Below, piece by piece: positions 41,740-54,882 of a stretch of 64,000 nt of DNA. Position 1 is the stretch's first letter. Each line of letters begins with the position of its first letter. A model generated the notes under the pieces. It ran no database searches, had not been told where the DNA came from, and worked only from the letters and a program-made list of their open reading frames with translations. The stretch is from Liopterus haemorrhoidalis. Taxonomy: Eukaryota; Arthropoda; Insecta; Coleoptera; Dytiscidae. A program made the translations under genes and the position numbers. The stretch spans positions 14,423,646-14,487,645 of the forward strand of contig OZ020625.1 of NCBI GenBank assembly GCA_963971575.1. The letters run 5' to 3'.

Positions 41740-43185
41740 GGCATTCAACACATTATGGAAGTGGTTAATGTAACACATTTCATAAAAAAATCTTTTTGAA
41801 TCGTTGGGAAATCTATCCAACACCTTAGGATTATCAAAATCCACAACATGATTAGTGGATGCTACATGCGTAGCTAAGGTACATTTTTGAGGATTAACTC
41901 GGCAATCTGATTTATGTTGTGTGATCCTATTTCTAAGTTTTTGGATTGAACTTCCCACATACACCTGTTCACAAGAACAGTTTAACATGTAAATAGTGTT
42001 TTTAGTCGATAAGTGGTCAATCTTCTGTTTCAATTTTGTATTGATAACTGAAAGTTTCTTTAAGGGTTTATCGGCTATTATTAGGTTATCTAATCTAAGT
42101 ACTCTTTTTATACTGTTAGACATATGACCCATGTAGGTTAATGCCCTATACTTAATAGGTTCGATAGAAGAGGTACTGGACCCATGTAGTTCAGGATTCC
42201 TATTACGAGAACTGGGTTCATCTGTATTTATATTGAATAAAAGTTTGTAGATTAAATGTTTAGGGTAAGAGTTTTCTATGAAAATTTTGGCAAGTTTAAG
42301 TAAGTTTTTATGTATTAAAGATTCGTCCGAAATTTTAATAACCCTATATTTCATGGTTTTAACCAACGCAATTTTGTATTTTAAAGGATGAAAAGAGTGA
42401 AAATTAAGATAACGGCCAGAAAAAGTTTTTTTTGTGTACCAATCGAACCTAAGTACGTTTTGAGGATCTCTAAATGCATAGGTGTCTAAAAACGGAACCC
42501 CTTTTTTAAGAACATCTTCTTTTTCTACAGTGAACTGTAAAGAAGGGTGGTATTGGTTAAATATGTTTAATGTAACATCTACCTTATCTTCCGGGACTGC
42601 TAAAAGTAGATCGTCTACATATTTTTTAATGAAAGGGATTTCAAAATCAAGTTTTTCAGTCACCTTTTTAAGTAGAGTATCCATAACGAATTGTGATAAG
42701 ATTGGACTCAAGGCTGAACCCATAGGTAGCCCTTTGTTTTGCAAGAAAAATTTATTATCGTAAACAAAATAGCAGGAACGATACAGCGTTTCCATGATCT
42801 CGATAAATTTTGATTTACTAATTTTAGTAACTTTTTTAATCTTTGGCCATCTAAGTTGGATTTCGTTGGCAATAAGGTCCCATGTAATGCTTGGGAATAA
42901 TGACACTACATCCAGGCTAATGAGCCTGTAGTTATCAGGTAGAACAGTGCCTTTTAAGTCCCTAACCAAGTCAAAGGAGTTGTTGACATAATATGGATTG
43001 TCTGTATCATACGTTTTTTTAAGAATGTTAGTAATGAAGAAGGTAAGTTTTTTGAAAGGTCCGTCGGAACCGTCAATTATATGCCTTAACGGCAATTGAT
43101 CTTTATGAATTTTAACGTTTGCGAACACTCTAGGTGGTAACGCGTTATGTTCTTTGAGAACCGATACGGAAAGCTTACATGACAT
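41674..43185 (-). CDS. Penelope-like reverse transcriptase/GIY-YIG endonuclease
   Basis: 503 codons, open throughout. Reverse transcriptase: PRVFANVKIHK (18-28), catalytic Asp in SLDVVSLFPSI (D92), GLPMGSALSP (152-161) and YVDD (189-192). C-terminal GIY-YIG nuclease: Y399, CSC (403-405), YVG (409-411), R418, H424 and E469. Together they copy RNA at a nicked end. Full Penelope proteins are longer; the N-terminal domain before the first RT motif is missing. The first 9 codons (MSCKLSVSV) come from the inverted repeat, read in the opposite sense to the last codons, so the ATG is supplied by the repeat. It is probably a 5'-truncated copy whose upstream part was replaced by an inverted copy of the 3' end. 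Confidence 0.88.
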   Translation of the reverse strand: MSCKLSVSVLKEHNALPPRVFANVKIHKDQLPLRHIIDGSDGPFKKLTFFITNILKKTYDTDNPYYVNNSFDLVRDLKGTVLPDNYRLISLDVVSLFPSITWDLIANEIQLRWPKIKKVTKISKSKFIEIMETLYRSCYFVYDNKFFLQNKGLPMGSALSPILSQFVMDTLLKKVTEKLDFEIPFIKKYVDDLLLAVPEDKVDVTLNIFNQYHPSLQFTVEKEDVLKKGVPFLDTYAFRDPQNVLRFDWYTKKTFSGRYLNFHSFHPLKYKIALVKTMKYRVIKISDESLIHKNLLKLAKIFIENSYPKHLIYKLLFNINTDEPSSRNRNPELHGSSTSSIEPIKYRALTYMGHMSNSIKRVLRLDNLIIADKPLKKLSVINTKLKQKIDHLSTKNTIYMLNCSCEQVYVGSSIQKLRNRITQHKSDCRVNPQKCTLATHVASTNHVVDFDNPKVLDRFPNDSKRFFYEMCYINHFHNVLNARTDTESLHDIYSFLLTFKNVR

Positions 43186-43789
43186 TTACTCGTTTTTGTT
43201 AACATTTAAAAATGTCAGGTGAATTTTTGGTGCGGTTCTTCCATTTTTTACATTTAGTGTGTTATCTCCATCCTTGTTTTACTACCTTCCTTTACATTAT
43301 TTTCCAAATGGACTTTTTCACACTTTATACTTTTCTCCTCGTAGGAGTTTTACTTGTTTACATCCATGGGATGTTCAAACATTTCATATTTTCCCGGGGT
43401 TAGAAGTAGGAAGTTTTCTTCTTGTTACTGGCATTACCACAATGCCTTGCGTATCAAGTCATGTGACTTAGTAACTAATATGGCGTCATATCTGCCTTAA
43501 CATCTTAAGTTGTTTTCTTCAAATTTTTTGATGTATTCAAGTGTTTCTTAACAACTCTTTTACTGTTTTGGACACCATGGGTCTAACTTCACTTACTTAT
43601 ATTACATCTTGGCGACATGCTTAACTATTTCGGTAAGAAAATGTACAGTTTGTGTTTGCTTTTATGACCGGTTCATTTTGTTATAGAAATCCTTGATAAA
43701 GTTTATGAAGAATAAACGAAATATTGGATCAATTATGAAATAATTGCATTATCCTTCGCTTTACTTCTTTTTCCCAAATAATTTCCTAT
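43157..43789 (+). repeat. Inverted repeat arm (5' side)
   Basis: Inverted copy of 41105-41739. The only length difference seen is in an A-run near the outer end. Confidence 0.85.
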
Positions 43790-43809
43790 TATATATATAT
43801 ATATATATA

Positions 43810-46800
43810 TCTATATATATAAAAGGCAGTGTCCTGACTGACTGACTGACTCACTCATCACCGCCCAGCCCGAACCCCTGGGCCTAGAAACTTGAAATTC
43901 GGAGAGTATATTCCCTTCATGACGTAAGCACCCACTAAGAAGGGATTTTTTGAAATTCCACTCCTAAGGGATGAAAAGGGGTGAAATGTGATTTCGCGAA
44001 TTCCTTAATATCTCTTAGGGCCGATGGGATATCGACTTAGTTTTTGCTTACAAGTATTACCCATACAAATACCGAAAAACCAATTTCGGGATTTTGCCCT
44101 AATCAACCCCTAAAGGGGTGAACCTACAATCGGGGTGGATTATACATCCCGTTGTATTTCCTGTGTTCGTTTAGTTGCAAGATTACTTTTTAGCACATAG
44201 GTGTCTTTTTAAAATATCTCGAAATGGTATTGACAGTTTTTTGAAATTTCACCCCTAAAGGGTGAAAAGGGGTGAATTGTGATTTTAAGGATTCTTTAAT
44301 ATCTCTTAGGACCAATAAGATATCGACTTGCTTTTTGCTTACAAAGATTACCCATACAAATACCGAATCACTAATTTCAGGATTTTGTCCTAATCAACCC
44401 CTAAAGAGGTGGATCTACAATCGAGGTGAATTATACATCCCGTCGTAATTCCTGTGTTCGTTTAGTTGCAACATAACTTTTTGGCACATAGGTGTCTTTT
44501 TAAAATATCTCGAAATGGGTTTGACAGTTTTATAAAATTCCATCCCTAAGGGTTGAAAAGGGGTGAATTGTGATTTCAAGGATTCCTTAATATCTTTTAG
44601 GATCAATAAGATATCGACTTACTGTTTGCTTGCAAAGATTATCCATACAATTACCGAAAAACTTATTTCAGGAATTTTTCCTAATCAACCCCTAAAGGGG
44701 TGGATCTACAATCGGGGTGAGTTATACATTCCGTCGTATTTCCTGTGTTCGTTTAGTTGCAATATTACTTTTTAGCACATAGGAGTATTTTTAAAATATC
44801 TCGAAAAGGTTTTGGAAGTTTTTTAAAATTTCACCCCTATAGGGTGAAAAGGGGTGAATTATGATTTCAAGTATTCCTTAATATCTGTTAGAACCAATAA
44901 GATATCGACTTGCTTTTTGCTTACCAAGATTACCTATACAAATACCGAATCACCAATTTCAGGATTTTGTCCTAATCAACCCCTAAAGGGGTGGATCTAC
45001 AATCGGGGTGAATTATACATCCCGTCGTATTTCCTGTGTTCATTAGTTGCAGCATTACTTTTTGGCACATAGGTGTCTTTTTAAAATATCTCGAAATGGG
45101 TTTGACAGTTTTTTAAAATTTCACCCCTAAGGGTTGAAAAGGGGTGAATTGTGATTTCAAGGATTCCTTAATATCTCTTAGGACCAATAAGATATGGACT
45201 TACTGTTTGCTTGCAAAGATTATCCATACAATTACCGAAAAACGTATTTCAGGAATTTGTCCTAATCAACCCCAAAGGGGTGGATCTACAATCGGGGTGA
45301 GTTATACATTCCGTCGTATTTTCTGTGTACGTTTAGTTGCAACATTACTTTTTATCACATAGGTGTCTTTTTAAAATATCTCGAAAAGGTTTTGATAGTT
45401 TTTTAAAATTTCACCCCTAAATGGTAAAAAGGGGTGAATTGTGATTTCAAGGATTCCTTAAATCTCTTAGGGCCAATAAGATATTGCCTTGCTTTTTGCT
45501 GACAAAGATTACCTATACAAATACCGAAAAATATATTTCACGATTTTGTCCTAATCAATCCCTAAAGGATGGATCTAACATCGGGGTGAATTATACAGCC
45601 CGTCGTATTCTCTGTGTTTATTGAGATATAAGGTTTCTTTTTGGCACATAGGCGTCATTTTAAAATATCTCGAAATGGTTATGACAAATTTTTTAAATTT
45701 AACCCCTAAAGGGTGAAAAGGAGTGAAATGTGATTTCAAGGATTGTTTAATATTTTTTAACACCAATAAGATATCGACTTGGTTTTTGCTTACAAAAACT
45801 ACCCTTGCAAATGCCGAAAAACCAATTGGTTTGGATTTTATCCTTATCAAGCCCTAAGGGGTGGATCTACAATCGGGGTGAATTATACATCCCGCCGTAT
45901 TTCCTGTGTTCGTTTAGTTGCAACATTACTTTTTGGCACATAGGTATCTTTTTAAAATATCTCGAAATAGTTTTGACATTTTTTTAAAATTACCCCCTAA
46001 AGGGTGAAAAGGGATGAACTGTGATTTCAAGGATTCCTTAATATCTCTTAGGACCAATAAGATATCGACTTGCTTTTTGCTTACGAAGATTACCCATACA
46101 AATACCGAAAAACTTATTTCAGGATTTGGTCCTAATCAACCCCTAAAGGGATGGATCTACAATCAAGGTAAATTATACATCCCGTCGTATTTCCTCTATT
46201 CGTTTAATTGCAACATTAATTTTTGGCACATAGATGTATTTTTAAAATATCTCGAAATAGTATTGACGGTTTTTTTTAAATTTCACCCCTAAAGGGTGAA
46301 AAGGGGTGAATTGTGATTTCAAGGATTCCTTAATATCTCTTAGGTCCAATAAGATATCGACTTGCTTTTTGCTTACACTTTTTGCTTAGGATGTCCTCGT
46401 GATTTCAAGGATTGTTTAATATTTTTTAACACCAATAAGATATCGACTTGGTTTTTGCTTACAAAAACTACCCATGCAAGTACCGAAAAACCAATTTTTG
46501 GATTTTGTCCTAATCAACCCCTTAAGGGGTGGATCAACAATCGGGATGAATTATACATCCCGTCGTATTTCCTGTGTTCGTTTAGTTGCAACATTACTTT
46601 TTGGCACATAGGTATCTTTTTAAAATATCTCGAAAAAGTTTTGACATTTTTTTAAAATTACCCCCTAAAGGGTGAAAAGGGATGAATTGTGATTTCAAGG
46701 ATTCCTTAATATCTAGGTGTTTTTTTTTTTAATATCTCGAAATGATTTTGACATTTTTTTAATTTCACCCCTTAAGGGTGAAAAGGGGTAAAATGTGATT

Positions 46801-48013
46801 TCAGTAATTCCTTAATTCTTTTAGGGCCAATAAGATATCGACTTGGTGTTTGCTTACAAAAATTATCCATACAAATGCCGAAAAACTTATTTCAGGATTT
46901 CGTCCTAATCAACCCCTAAAGGGGTGATTCTACAAACGGGGTAGATTATACATCGCGTCGTATTTCCTGTGTTCGTTGAGTTATAACGTTTCTTTTTGGC
47001 ACATAGTTGTCTTTTTAAAATGTCTCGAAATCGTTTTGACATTTTTTTAAAATTACCCCCTAAAGGGTGAAAAGGGATGAATTGTGATTTCAAGGATTCC
47101 TTAATATCTAGGTGTTTTTTTTTTAATATCTCGAAATGATTTTGACATTTTTTTAATTTCACCCCTTAAGGGTGAAAAGGGGTAAAATGTGATTTCAGTA
47201 ATTCCTTAATTCTTTTAGGGCCAATAAGATATCGACTTGGTGTTTGCTTACAAAAATTATCCATACAAATGCCGAAAAACTTATTTCAGGATTTCGTCCT
47301 AATCAACCCCTAAAGGGGTGATTCTACAAACGGGGTAGATTATACATCGCGTCGTATTTCCTGTGTTCGTTGAGTTATAACGTTTCTTTTTGGCACATAG
47401 GTGTCTTTTTAAAATGTCTCGAAATGGTTTTAACAGTTTTTTTACATTTAACAAATATCACCCCTAAAGGTTGAAAAGAAGGAATTGTGATTTCAAGGAC
47501 GCCTTAATATCTTCTAGGATCAATAAGATATAGACTTGGTTTTTGCTTATAAAGATTACCCATACAAATGCCGAAAAATTAATTTCAGGATTTTATCTTA
47601 ATCAACCCCTAAAGGGGTGAATCTACATTCGGGGTGAATTATAGAACCCTTTGTATTTCCAGCGGTTGTTGAGTTATAACATTCCATTTTGGCATATATG
47701 AGTTTTGACAGTTTTCTTTCACTCCTAAAGGGTAAATTAGTATTTTTTTGTTAGAATAAAAAAATTCGGAGAGTAAATTTTTCAGTATGACGTAAGAACC
47801 CACTAAGAAAGGTTTTTTTCAAGTTCGACCCCTATCTGGTGAAAAGGAGTAAAATGTTTTTTCCCGGATTCCTCAATATCTCTTAGGACAGATGAGATAT
47901 CGACTAGATTTTTTGTTACAAAGGTTACCCATACACAAGTTTAAAAACAAACTGCGGATTTTATGCCAATGAGACCATCAATATACCGTAGCGAAGCACG
48001 GGTTTTCAGCTAG
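43810..48013 (+). mobile_element. Helitron-like array unit 1 (4204 bp)
   Basis: Begins TCTATATATATAAAAGGCAG, preceded by A, and ends TTTTCAGCTAG followed by T, with the hairpin CCGTAGCGAAGCACGG just before the end: the TC...hairpin-CTAG structure of Helitrons inserted at AT. It encodes no Rep/helicase. The head is a (GACT)n segment and a conserved GC-richer region; the body is about a dozen diverged copies of a roughly 290-bp subrepeat, each with the palindrome ACCCCTAAAGGGGT or a variant. A 370-bp tandem duplication lies at about 46690-47400. Confidence 0.75.
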
Positions 48014-51000
48014 TATATATATAAAATGCAGTGTCCTGACTGACTGACTGACTGACTGACTGACTCACTCATCACCGCCCAGCCCAAACCCCTGGGCCTA
48101 GAAACTTGAAATTCGCAGAGTATATTCCCTTCATGACGTAAGCACCCACTAAAAAGGGATTTTTCGAATTTCCACTCCTAAGGGATGAAAAGGGGTGAAA
48201 TGTGATTTCACGAATTACTTAATATCGCTTAGGACCAATAAGATACCGACTTGGTTTTTGCTTACAAAGATTACCCATACAAATGCCGAAAAACCAATTT
48301 CAGGATTTTGCCCTAATCAACCCCTAAAGGGGTGAACTTAAAATCGGAGTGGATTATACATCCCGTTGTATTTCCTGTGTTCGTTTAGTTGCAAGATTAC
48401 TTTTTGGCTCATAGGTGTCTTTTTAAAATATCTCGAAATGGTATTGACAGTTATTTGAAATTTCACCCCTAAAGGGTGAAAAGGGGTGAATTGTGATTTT
48501 AAGGATTCTTTAATATCTCTTAGGACCAATAAGATATCGACTTGCTTTTTGCTTACAAAGATTACCCATACAAATACGGAATCACCAATTTCAGGATTTT
48601 GGCCTAATCAACCCCTAAAGGGGTGGAGGTACAATCGGGGTGAATTATACATCCCATCGTAATTCCTGTGTTCGTTTCGTTGCAACATTACTTTTTGGCA
48701 CATAGGTGTCTTTTTAAAATATCTCGAAATGGGTTTGACAGTTTTTTAAAATTCCACCCCTAAGGGTTGAAAAGGAGTGAATTGTGATTTCAAGGATTCC
48801 TTAATATCTCTTAGGATCAATAAGATATCGATTTACTGTTTGCTTGCAAAGATTATCCATACAATTACCGATAAACTTATTTCAGGAATTTGTCCTAATC
48901 AACCCCTAAAGGGGTGAATCTACAATCGGGGTGAGTTATACATTCCGTCGTATTTCCTGTGTTCGTTTAGTTGCAATATTACTTTTTAGCACATAGGAGT
49001 CTTTTTAAAATATCTCGAAAAGTTTTTGGTAGTGTTTTAAAATTTCACCCCTATAGGGTGAAATGGGGTTAATTATGATTTCAAGTATTTCTTAATATCT
49101 CTTAGAACCAATAAGATATCGACTTGCTTTTTGCTTACAAAGATTGCCTATACAAATACCGAAAAACATATTTCAGGTTTTTGTCCTAATCAACCCCTAA
49201 ACGGGTGGATCTACAATCAGGGTGAATTATACATCCCGTCGAATACGACGGGAAATATATAAACACAGGAAATATCCTGTGTTCATTAGTTGCAGCATTA
49301 CTTTTTGGCACATAGGTGTCTTTTTAAAATATCACGAAACGAGTTTGACAGTTTTTTAAAATTTCACCCCTAAGGGTTGAAAAGGGGTGAATTGTGATTT
49401 CAAGGATTCCTTAATATCTCTTAGGACCAATAAGATATGGACTTACTGTTTGCTTGCAAAGTTTATCCATACAATTACCGAAAAACTTATTTCAGGAATT
49501 TCTCCTAATCAACCCCTAAAGGGGTGGATCTACAATCGGGGTGAGTTATATATTCCGTTGTATTTCCTGTGTTCGTTTAGTTGCAACAATACTTTTTAGC
49601 ACATAGGTGTCTTTTTAAAATATCTCAAAAAGGTTTTGATAGTTTTTTAAAATTTCATCCCTAAAGGGTGAAAAGGGGTGAATTGTGATTTCAAGGTTTC
49701 CTTAAATCTCTTAGGGCCAATAAGATATTGACTTGCTTTTTGATTACAAAGATTACCCATACAAATACCGAAAAATATATTTCAGGATTTTGTCCTAATC
49801 AACCCCTAAAGGATGGATCTACAATCGGGGAAAATTATACATCCCGTCGTATTCCCTGTGTTTATTGAGATATAAGGTGTCTTTTTGGCACATAGGCTTC
49901 TTTTTAAAATATCTCGAAATGGTTTTGACAACTTTTTTAAATTTAACCCCTAAAGGGCGAAAAGGGGTGAAATGTGATTTCAAGGATTGTTTAATATTTT
50001 TTAACAGCAATAAGACATCGACTTGGTTTTTGCTTACAAAAAGTACCCTTCCAGATGCAGAAAAACCAATTTTTGGATTTTGTCCTAATCAACCCTTTAA
50101 GGGGTGGATCAACAATCGGGGTGAATTATACATCCCGCCGTATTTCCTGTGTTCGTCTAGTTGCAACATTACTTTTTGGCACATAGTTATCTTTTTAGAA
50201 TATCTCGAAATAGTTTTGACATTTTTTTAAAATTACCCCCTAAAGGGTGAAAAGGGATGAATTGTGATTTCAAGGATTCCTTAATATCTCTAAGGACCAA
50301 TAAGATATCGACTTGCTTTTTGCTTACGAAGATTACCCATACAAATACCGAAAAACTTATTTCAGGATTTGGTCCTAATCAACCCCTAAAGGGATGGATC
50401 TACAATCAAGGTGAATTATACATCCCGTCGTATTTCCTCTGTTTGTTTAGTTGCAACATTAATTTTTGGCATATAGATGTCTTTTTAAAATATCTCGAAA
50501 TAGTATTGACAGTTTTTTTTTAAATTTCACCCTAAAGGGTGAAAAGGGGTGAATTGTGATTTCAAGGATTCCTTAATATCTCTTAGGACCAATAAGATAT
50601 CGACTTGCTTTTTGCTTACAAAGATTACCCAAACAAATACGGAAAAATATATTTCAGGATCTTTGTCCTAATCAACCCCTAAAAGGTGGATCTAGAATTG
50701 GGGTGAATTATACATCCCGTCGTATTCCCTGTGTTTGTTTAGTTATAAGGTTTATTTTTGGCATATAGGCGTATTTTTAAAATATCTCGAAATATTTTAA
50801 CAATTTTTTTAAATTTAACCCCTAAAGAGTAAAAAGAGGTAAACACATAAAATCTGATTTCAGGGATTGTTTTCAACATTTTTTAGGACCAATAAGATAT
50901 CTAATTGGTTTTTGCTTACAAAAACTACCCATGCAAATACCGAAAAACCAATTTTTGGATTTTGTCCTAATCAACCTCTTAAGGGGTGGATCTACAATCG

Positions 51001-51903
51001 GGATGAATTATACATCCCGTCGCATTTCCTGTGTTCGTTTAGTTGCAACATTAATTTTTGACACACAGGTGTTTTTTTTTTTTTTTAATTTCACCCTTTA
51101 ATGGTGAAATGTGATTTCAGTAATTCCTTAATTCTTTTGAGACCAATAAGTTATCGACTTGGTGTTTGCTTACAAAAATTATCCATACAAATGCCGAAAA
51201 ACTTATTTCAGGATTACGTCCTAATCAACCCCTAAAGGGGTGATTCTACAAACGGGGTAGATTATACATCGCGTCGTATTTCCTGTGTCTTTTTAAAATG
51301 TCTCGAAATGGTTTTAACAGTTTTTTACCTTTAACAAATATCACCCCTAAAGGGTGAAAAGAGGGAATTGTGATTTCAAGGACGCCTTAATATCTTCTAG
51401 GATCAATAAGATTTAGACTTGGTTTTTACTTATAAAGATTACCCATACAAATGCCGAAAAACGTATTTCAGGATTTTATCTTAATCAACCCCTAAAGGGG
51501 TGAATCTACAGTCGTGGTGAATTATAGAACCCTTTGTATTTCCAACGGTTGTTGAGTTATAATATTCCATTTTGGCATATATGTTTTCACAGTTTGACAG
51601 TTTTCTTTCACTCCTAAAGGGTAATTTAGTATTTTTTTGTTAAAAATAAAAAATTCGGAGAGTACATTTTTCAGTATGAATTAAGAATCCACTAAGAAAG
51701 GATTTTTTTCAAGTTCGACCCCTATCTGGTGAAAAGGAGTAAAATGTTTTTTCACGGGTTCCTCAATATTTCTTAGGACAGATGAGATATCGACTAGATT
51801 TTTTGTTACAAAGGTTACCCATACACAAGTTTAAAAACAAACTGCGGATTTTATGCCAATGAGACCATCAATATACCGTAGCGAAGCACGGGTTTTCAGC
51901 TAG
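48014..51903 (+). mobile_element. Helitron-like array unit 2 (3890 bp)
   Basis: Starts directly at the end of unit 1, with TATATATATAAAATGCAG (C of the TC missing) and a longer (GACT)n run. Its last roughly 2.5 kb is almost identical to units 3-6. It ends with the same hairpin and CAGCTAG. Confidence 0.75.
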
Positions 51904-54882
51904 TCTATATATATAAAAGGCAGTGTCCTGACTGACTGACTGACTCACTCATCACCGCCCAGCCCGAACCCCTGAGCCTAGAAACTTGAAATTCGGAGAG
52001 TATATTCCCTTCATGACGTGAGCACCCACTAAGAAGGGATTTTTCGAAATTCCACTCCTAAGGGATGAAAAGGGGTGAAATGTGATTTCACGAATTCCGT
52101 AATATCTCTTAGGGCCGATGGGATATCGACTTTGTTTTTGCTTACAAGTATTACCCATACAAATGCCGAAAAACCAATTTCGGGATTTTGCCCTAATCAA
52201 CCCCTAAAGGGGTGAACCTACAATCGGGGTGGATTATACATCCTGTTGTATTTCCTGTGTTCGTTTAGTTGCAAGATTACTTTTTGGCATATAGGTGTCT
52301 TTTTAAAATATCTCGAAATGGTATTGACAGTTTTTTGAAATTTCACCCCTAAAGGGCGAAAAGGGGTGAATTGTGATTTCAAGGATTCCTTAATATCTCT
52401 TAGGACCAATAAGATATGGACTTACTGTTTGCTTGCAAAGTTTATCCATACAATTACCGAAAAACTTATTTCAGGAATTTCTCCTAATCAACCCCTAAAG
52501 GGGTGGATCTACAATCGGGGTGAGTTATATATTCCGTTGTATTTCCTGTGTTCGTTTAGTTGCAACAATACTTTTTAGCACATAGGTGTCTTTTTAAAAT
52601 ATCTCAAAAAGGTTTTGATAGTTTTTTAAAATTTCATCCCTAAAGGGTGAAAAGGGGTGAATTGTGATTTCAAGGTTTCCTTAAATCTCTTAGGGCCAAT
52701 AAGATATTGACTTGCTTTTTGATTACAAAGATTACCCATACAAATACCGAAAAATATATTTCAGGATTTTGTCCTAATCAACCCCTAAAGGATGGATCTA
52801 CAATCGGGGAAAATTATACATCCCGTCGTATTCCCTGTGTTTATTGAGATATAAGGTGTCTTTTTGGCACATAGGCTTCTTTTTAAAATATCTCGAAATG
52901 GTTTTGACAACTTTTTTAAATTTAACCACTAAAGGGCGAAAAGGGGTGAAATGTGATTTCAAGGATTGTTTAATATTTTTTAACAGCAATAAGACATCGA
53001 CTTGGTTTTTGCTTACAAAAAGTACCCTTCCAGATGCAGAAAAACCAATTTTTGGATTTTGTCCTAATCAACCCTTTAAGGGGTGGATCTACAATCGGGG
53101 TGAATTATACATCCCGCCGTATTTCCTGTGTTCGTCTAGTTGCAACATTACTTTTTGGCACATAGTTATCGTATTAGAATATCTCGAAATAGTTTTGACA
53201 TTTTTTTAAAATTACCCCCTAAAGGGTGAAAAGGGATGAATTGTGATTTCAAGGATTCCTTAATATCTCTAAGGACCAATAAGATATCGACTTGCTTTTT
53301 GCTTACGAAGATTACCCATACAAATACCGAAAAACTTATTTCAGGATTTGGTCCTAATCAACCCCTAAAGGGATGGATCTACAATCAAGGTGAATTATAC
53401 ATCCCGTCGTATTTCCTCTGTTCGTTTAGTTGCAACATTAATTTTTGGCATATAGATGTCTTTTTAAAATATCTCGAAATAGTATTGACAGTTTTTTTTT
53501 AAATTTCACCCTAAAGGGTGAAAAGGGGTGAATTGTGATTTCAAGGATTCCTTAATATCTCTTAGGACCAATAAGATATCGACTTGCTTTTTGCTTACAA
53601 AGATTACCCAAACAAATACGGAAAAATATATTTCAGGATCTTTGTCCTAATCAACCCCTAAAAGGTGGATCTAGAATTGGGGTGAATTATACATCCCGTC
53701 GTATTCCCTGTGTTTGTTTAGTTATAAGGTTTATTTTTGGCATATAGGCGTATTTTTAAAATATCTCGAAATATTTTAACAATTTTTTTAAATTTAACCC
53801 CTAAAGAGTAAAAAGAGGTAAACACATAAAATCTGATTTCAGGGATTGTTTTCAACATTTTTTAGGACCAATAAGATATCTAATTGGTTTTTGCTTACAA
53901 AAACTACCCATGCAAATACCGAAAAACCAATTTTTGGATTTTGTCCTAATCAACCTCTTAAGGGGTGGATCTACAATCGGGATGAATTATACATCCCGTC
54001 GCATTTCCTGTGTTCGTTTAGTTGCAACATTAATTTTTGACACACAGGTGTTTTTTTTTTTTTTTAATTTCACCCTTTAATGGTGAAATGTGATTTCAGT
54101 AATTCCTTAATTCTTTTGAGACCAATAAGTTATCGACTTGGTGTTTGCTTACAAAAATTATCCATACAAATGCCGAAAAACTTATTTCAGGATTACGTCC
54201 TAATCAACCCCTAAAGGGGTGATTCTACAAACGGGGTAGATTATACATCGCGTCGTATTTCCTGTGTCTTTTTAAAATGTCTCGAAATGGTTTTAACAGT
54301 TTTTTACCTTTAACAAATATCACCCCTAAAGGGTGAAAAGAGGGAATTGTGATTTCAAGGACGCCTTAATATCTTCTAGGATCAATAAGATTTAGACTTG
54401 GTTTTTACTTATAAAGATTACCCATACAAATGCCGAAAAACGTATTTCAGGATTTTATCTTAATCAACCCCTAAAGGGGTGAATCTACAGTCGTGGTGAA
54501 TTATAGAACCCTTTGTATTTCCAACGGTTGTTGAGTTATAATATTCCATTTTGGCATATATGTTTTCACAGTTTGACAGTTTTCTTTCACTCCTAAAGGG
54601 TAATTTAGTATTTTTTTGTTAAAAATAAAAAATTCGGAGAGTACATTTTTCAGTATGAATTAAGAATCCACTAAGAAAGGATTTTTTTCAAGTTCGACCC
54701 CTATCTGGTGAATAGTAGTAAAATGTTTTTTCACGGGTTCCTCAATATTTCTTAGGACAGATGAGATATCGACTAGATTTTTTGTTACAAAGGTTACCCA
54801 TACACAAGTTTAAAAACAAACTGCGGATTTTATGCCAATGAGACCATCAATATACCGTAGCGAAGCACGGGTTTTCAGCTAG
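51904..54882 (+). mobile_element. Helitron-like array unit 3 (2979 bp)
   Basis: TCTATATATATAAAAGG...CAGCTAG, head-to-tail with unit 2. Markers: GCCGAAAAACC near 52162, GTTATCGTATTAG near 53165, GAATAGTAG near 54712. Confidence 0.8.

Larger units (their letters stand above)
41105..43789 (-). mobile_element. Penelope-like element with inverted terminal repeats
   Basis: Inverted arms (41105-41739 and 43157-43789, nearly identical, paired positions summing to 84896) flank one minus-strand coding region. Penelope-like elements often carry terminal repeats in inverted orientation. The right arm is the upstream side of the gene. The identical small frames in the arms are mirror copies of non-coding repeat. 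Confidence 0.85.

Noticed and set aside
41425..43471. Hydrophobic 63-70-aa frames in the Penelope repeats as membrane proteins
   Set aside because: They lie in the mirror-image terminal repeats, and a low-complexity T-rich strand explains the hydrophobicity.
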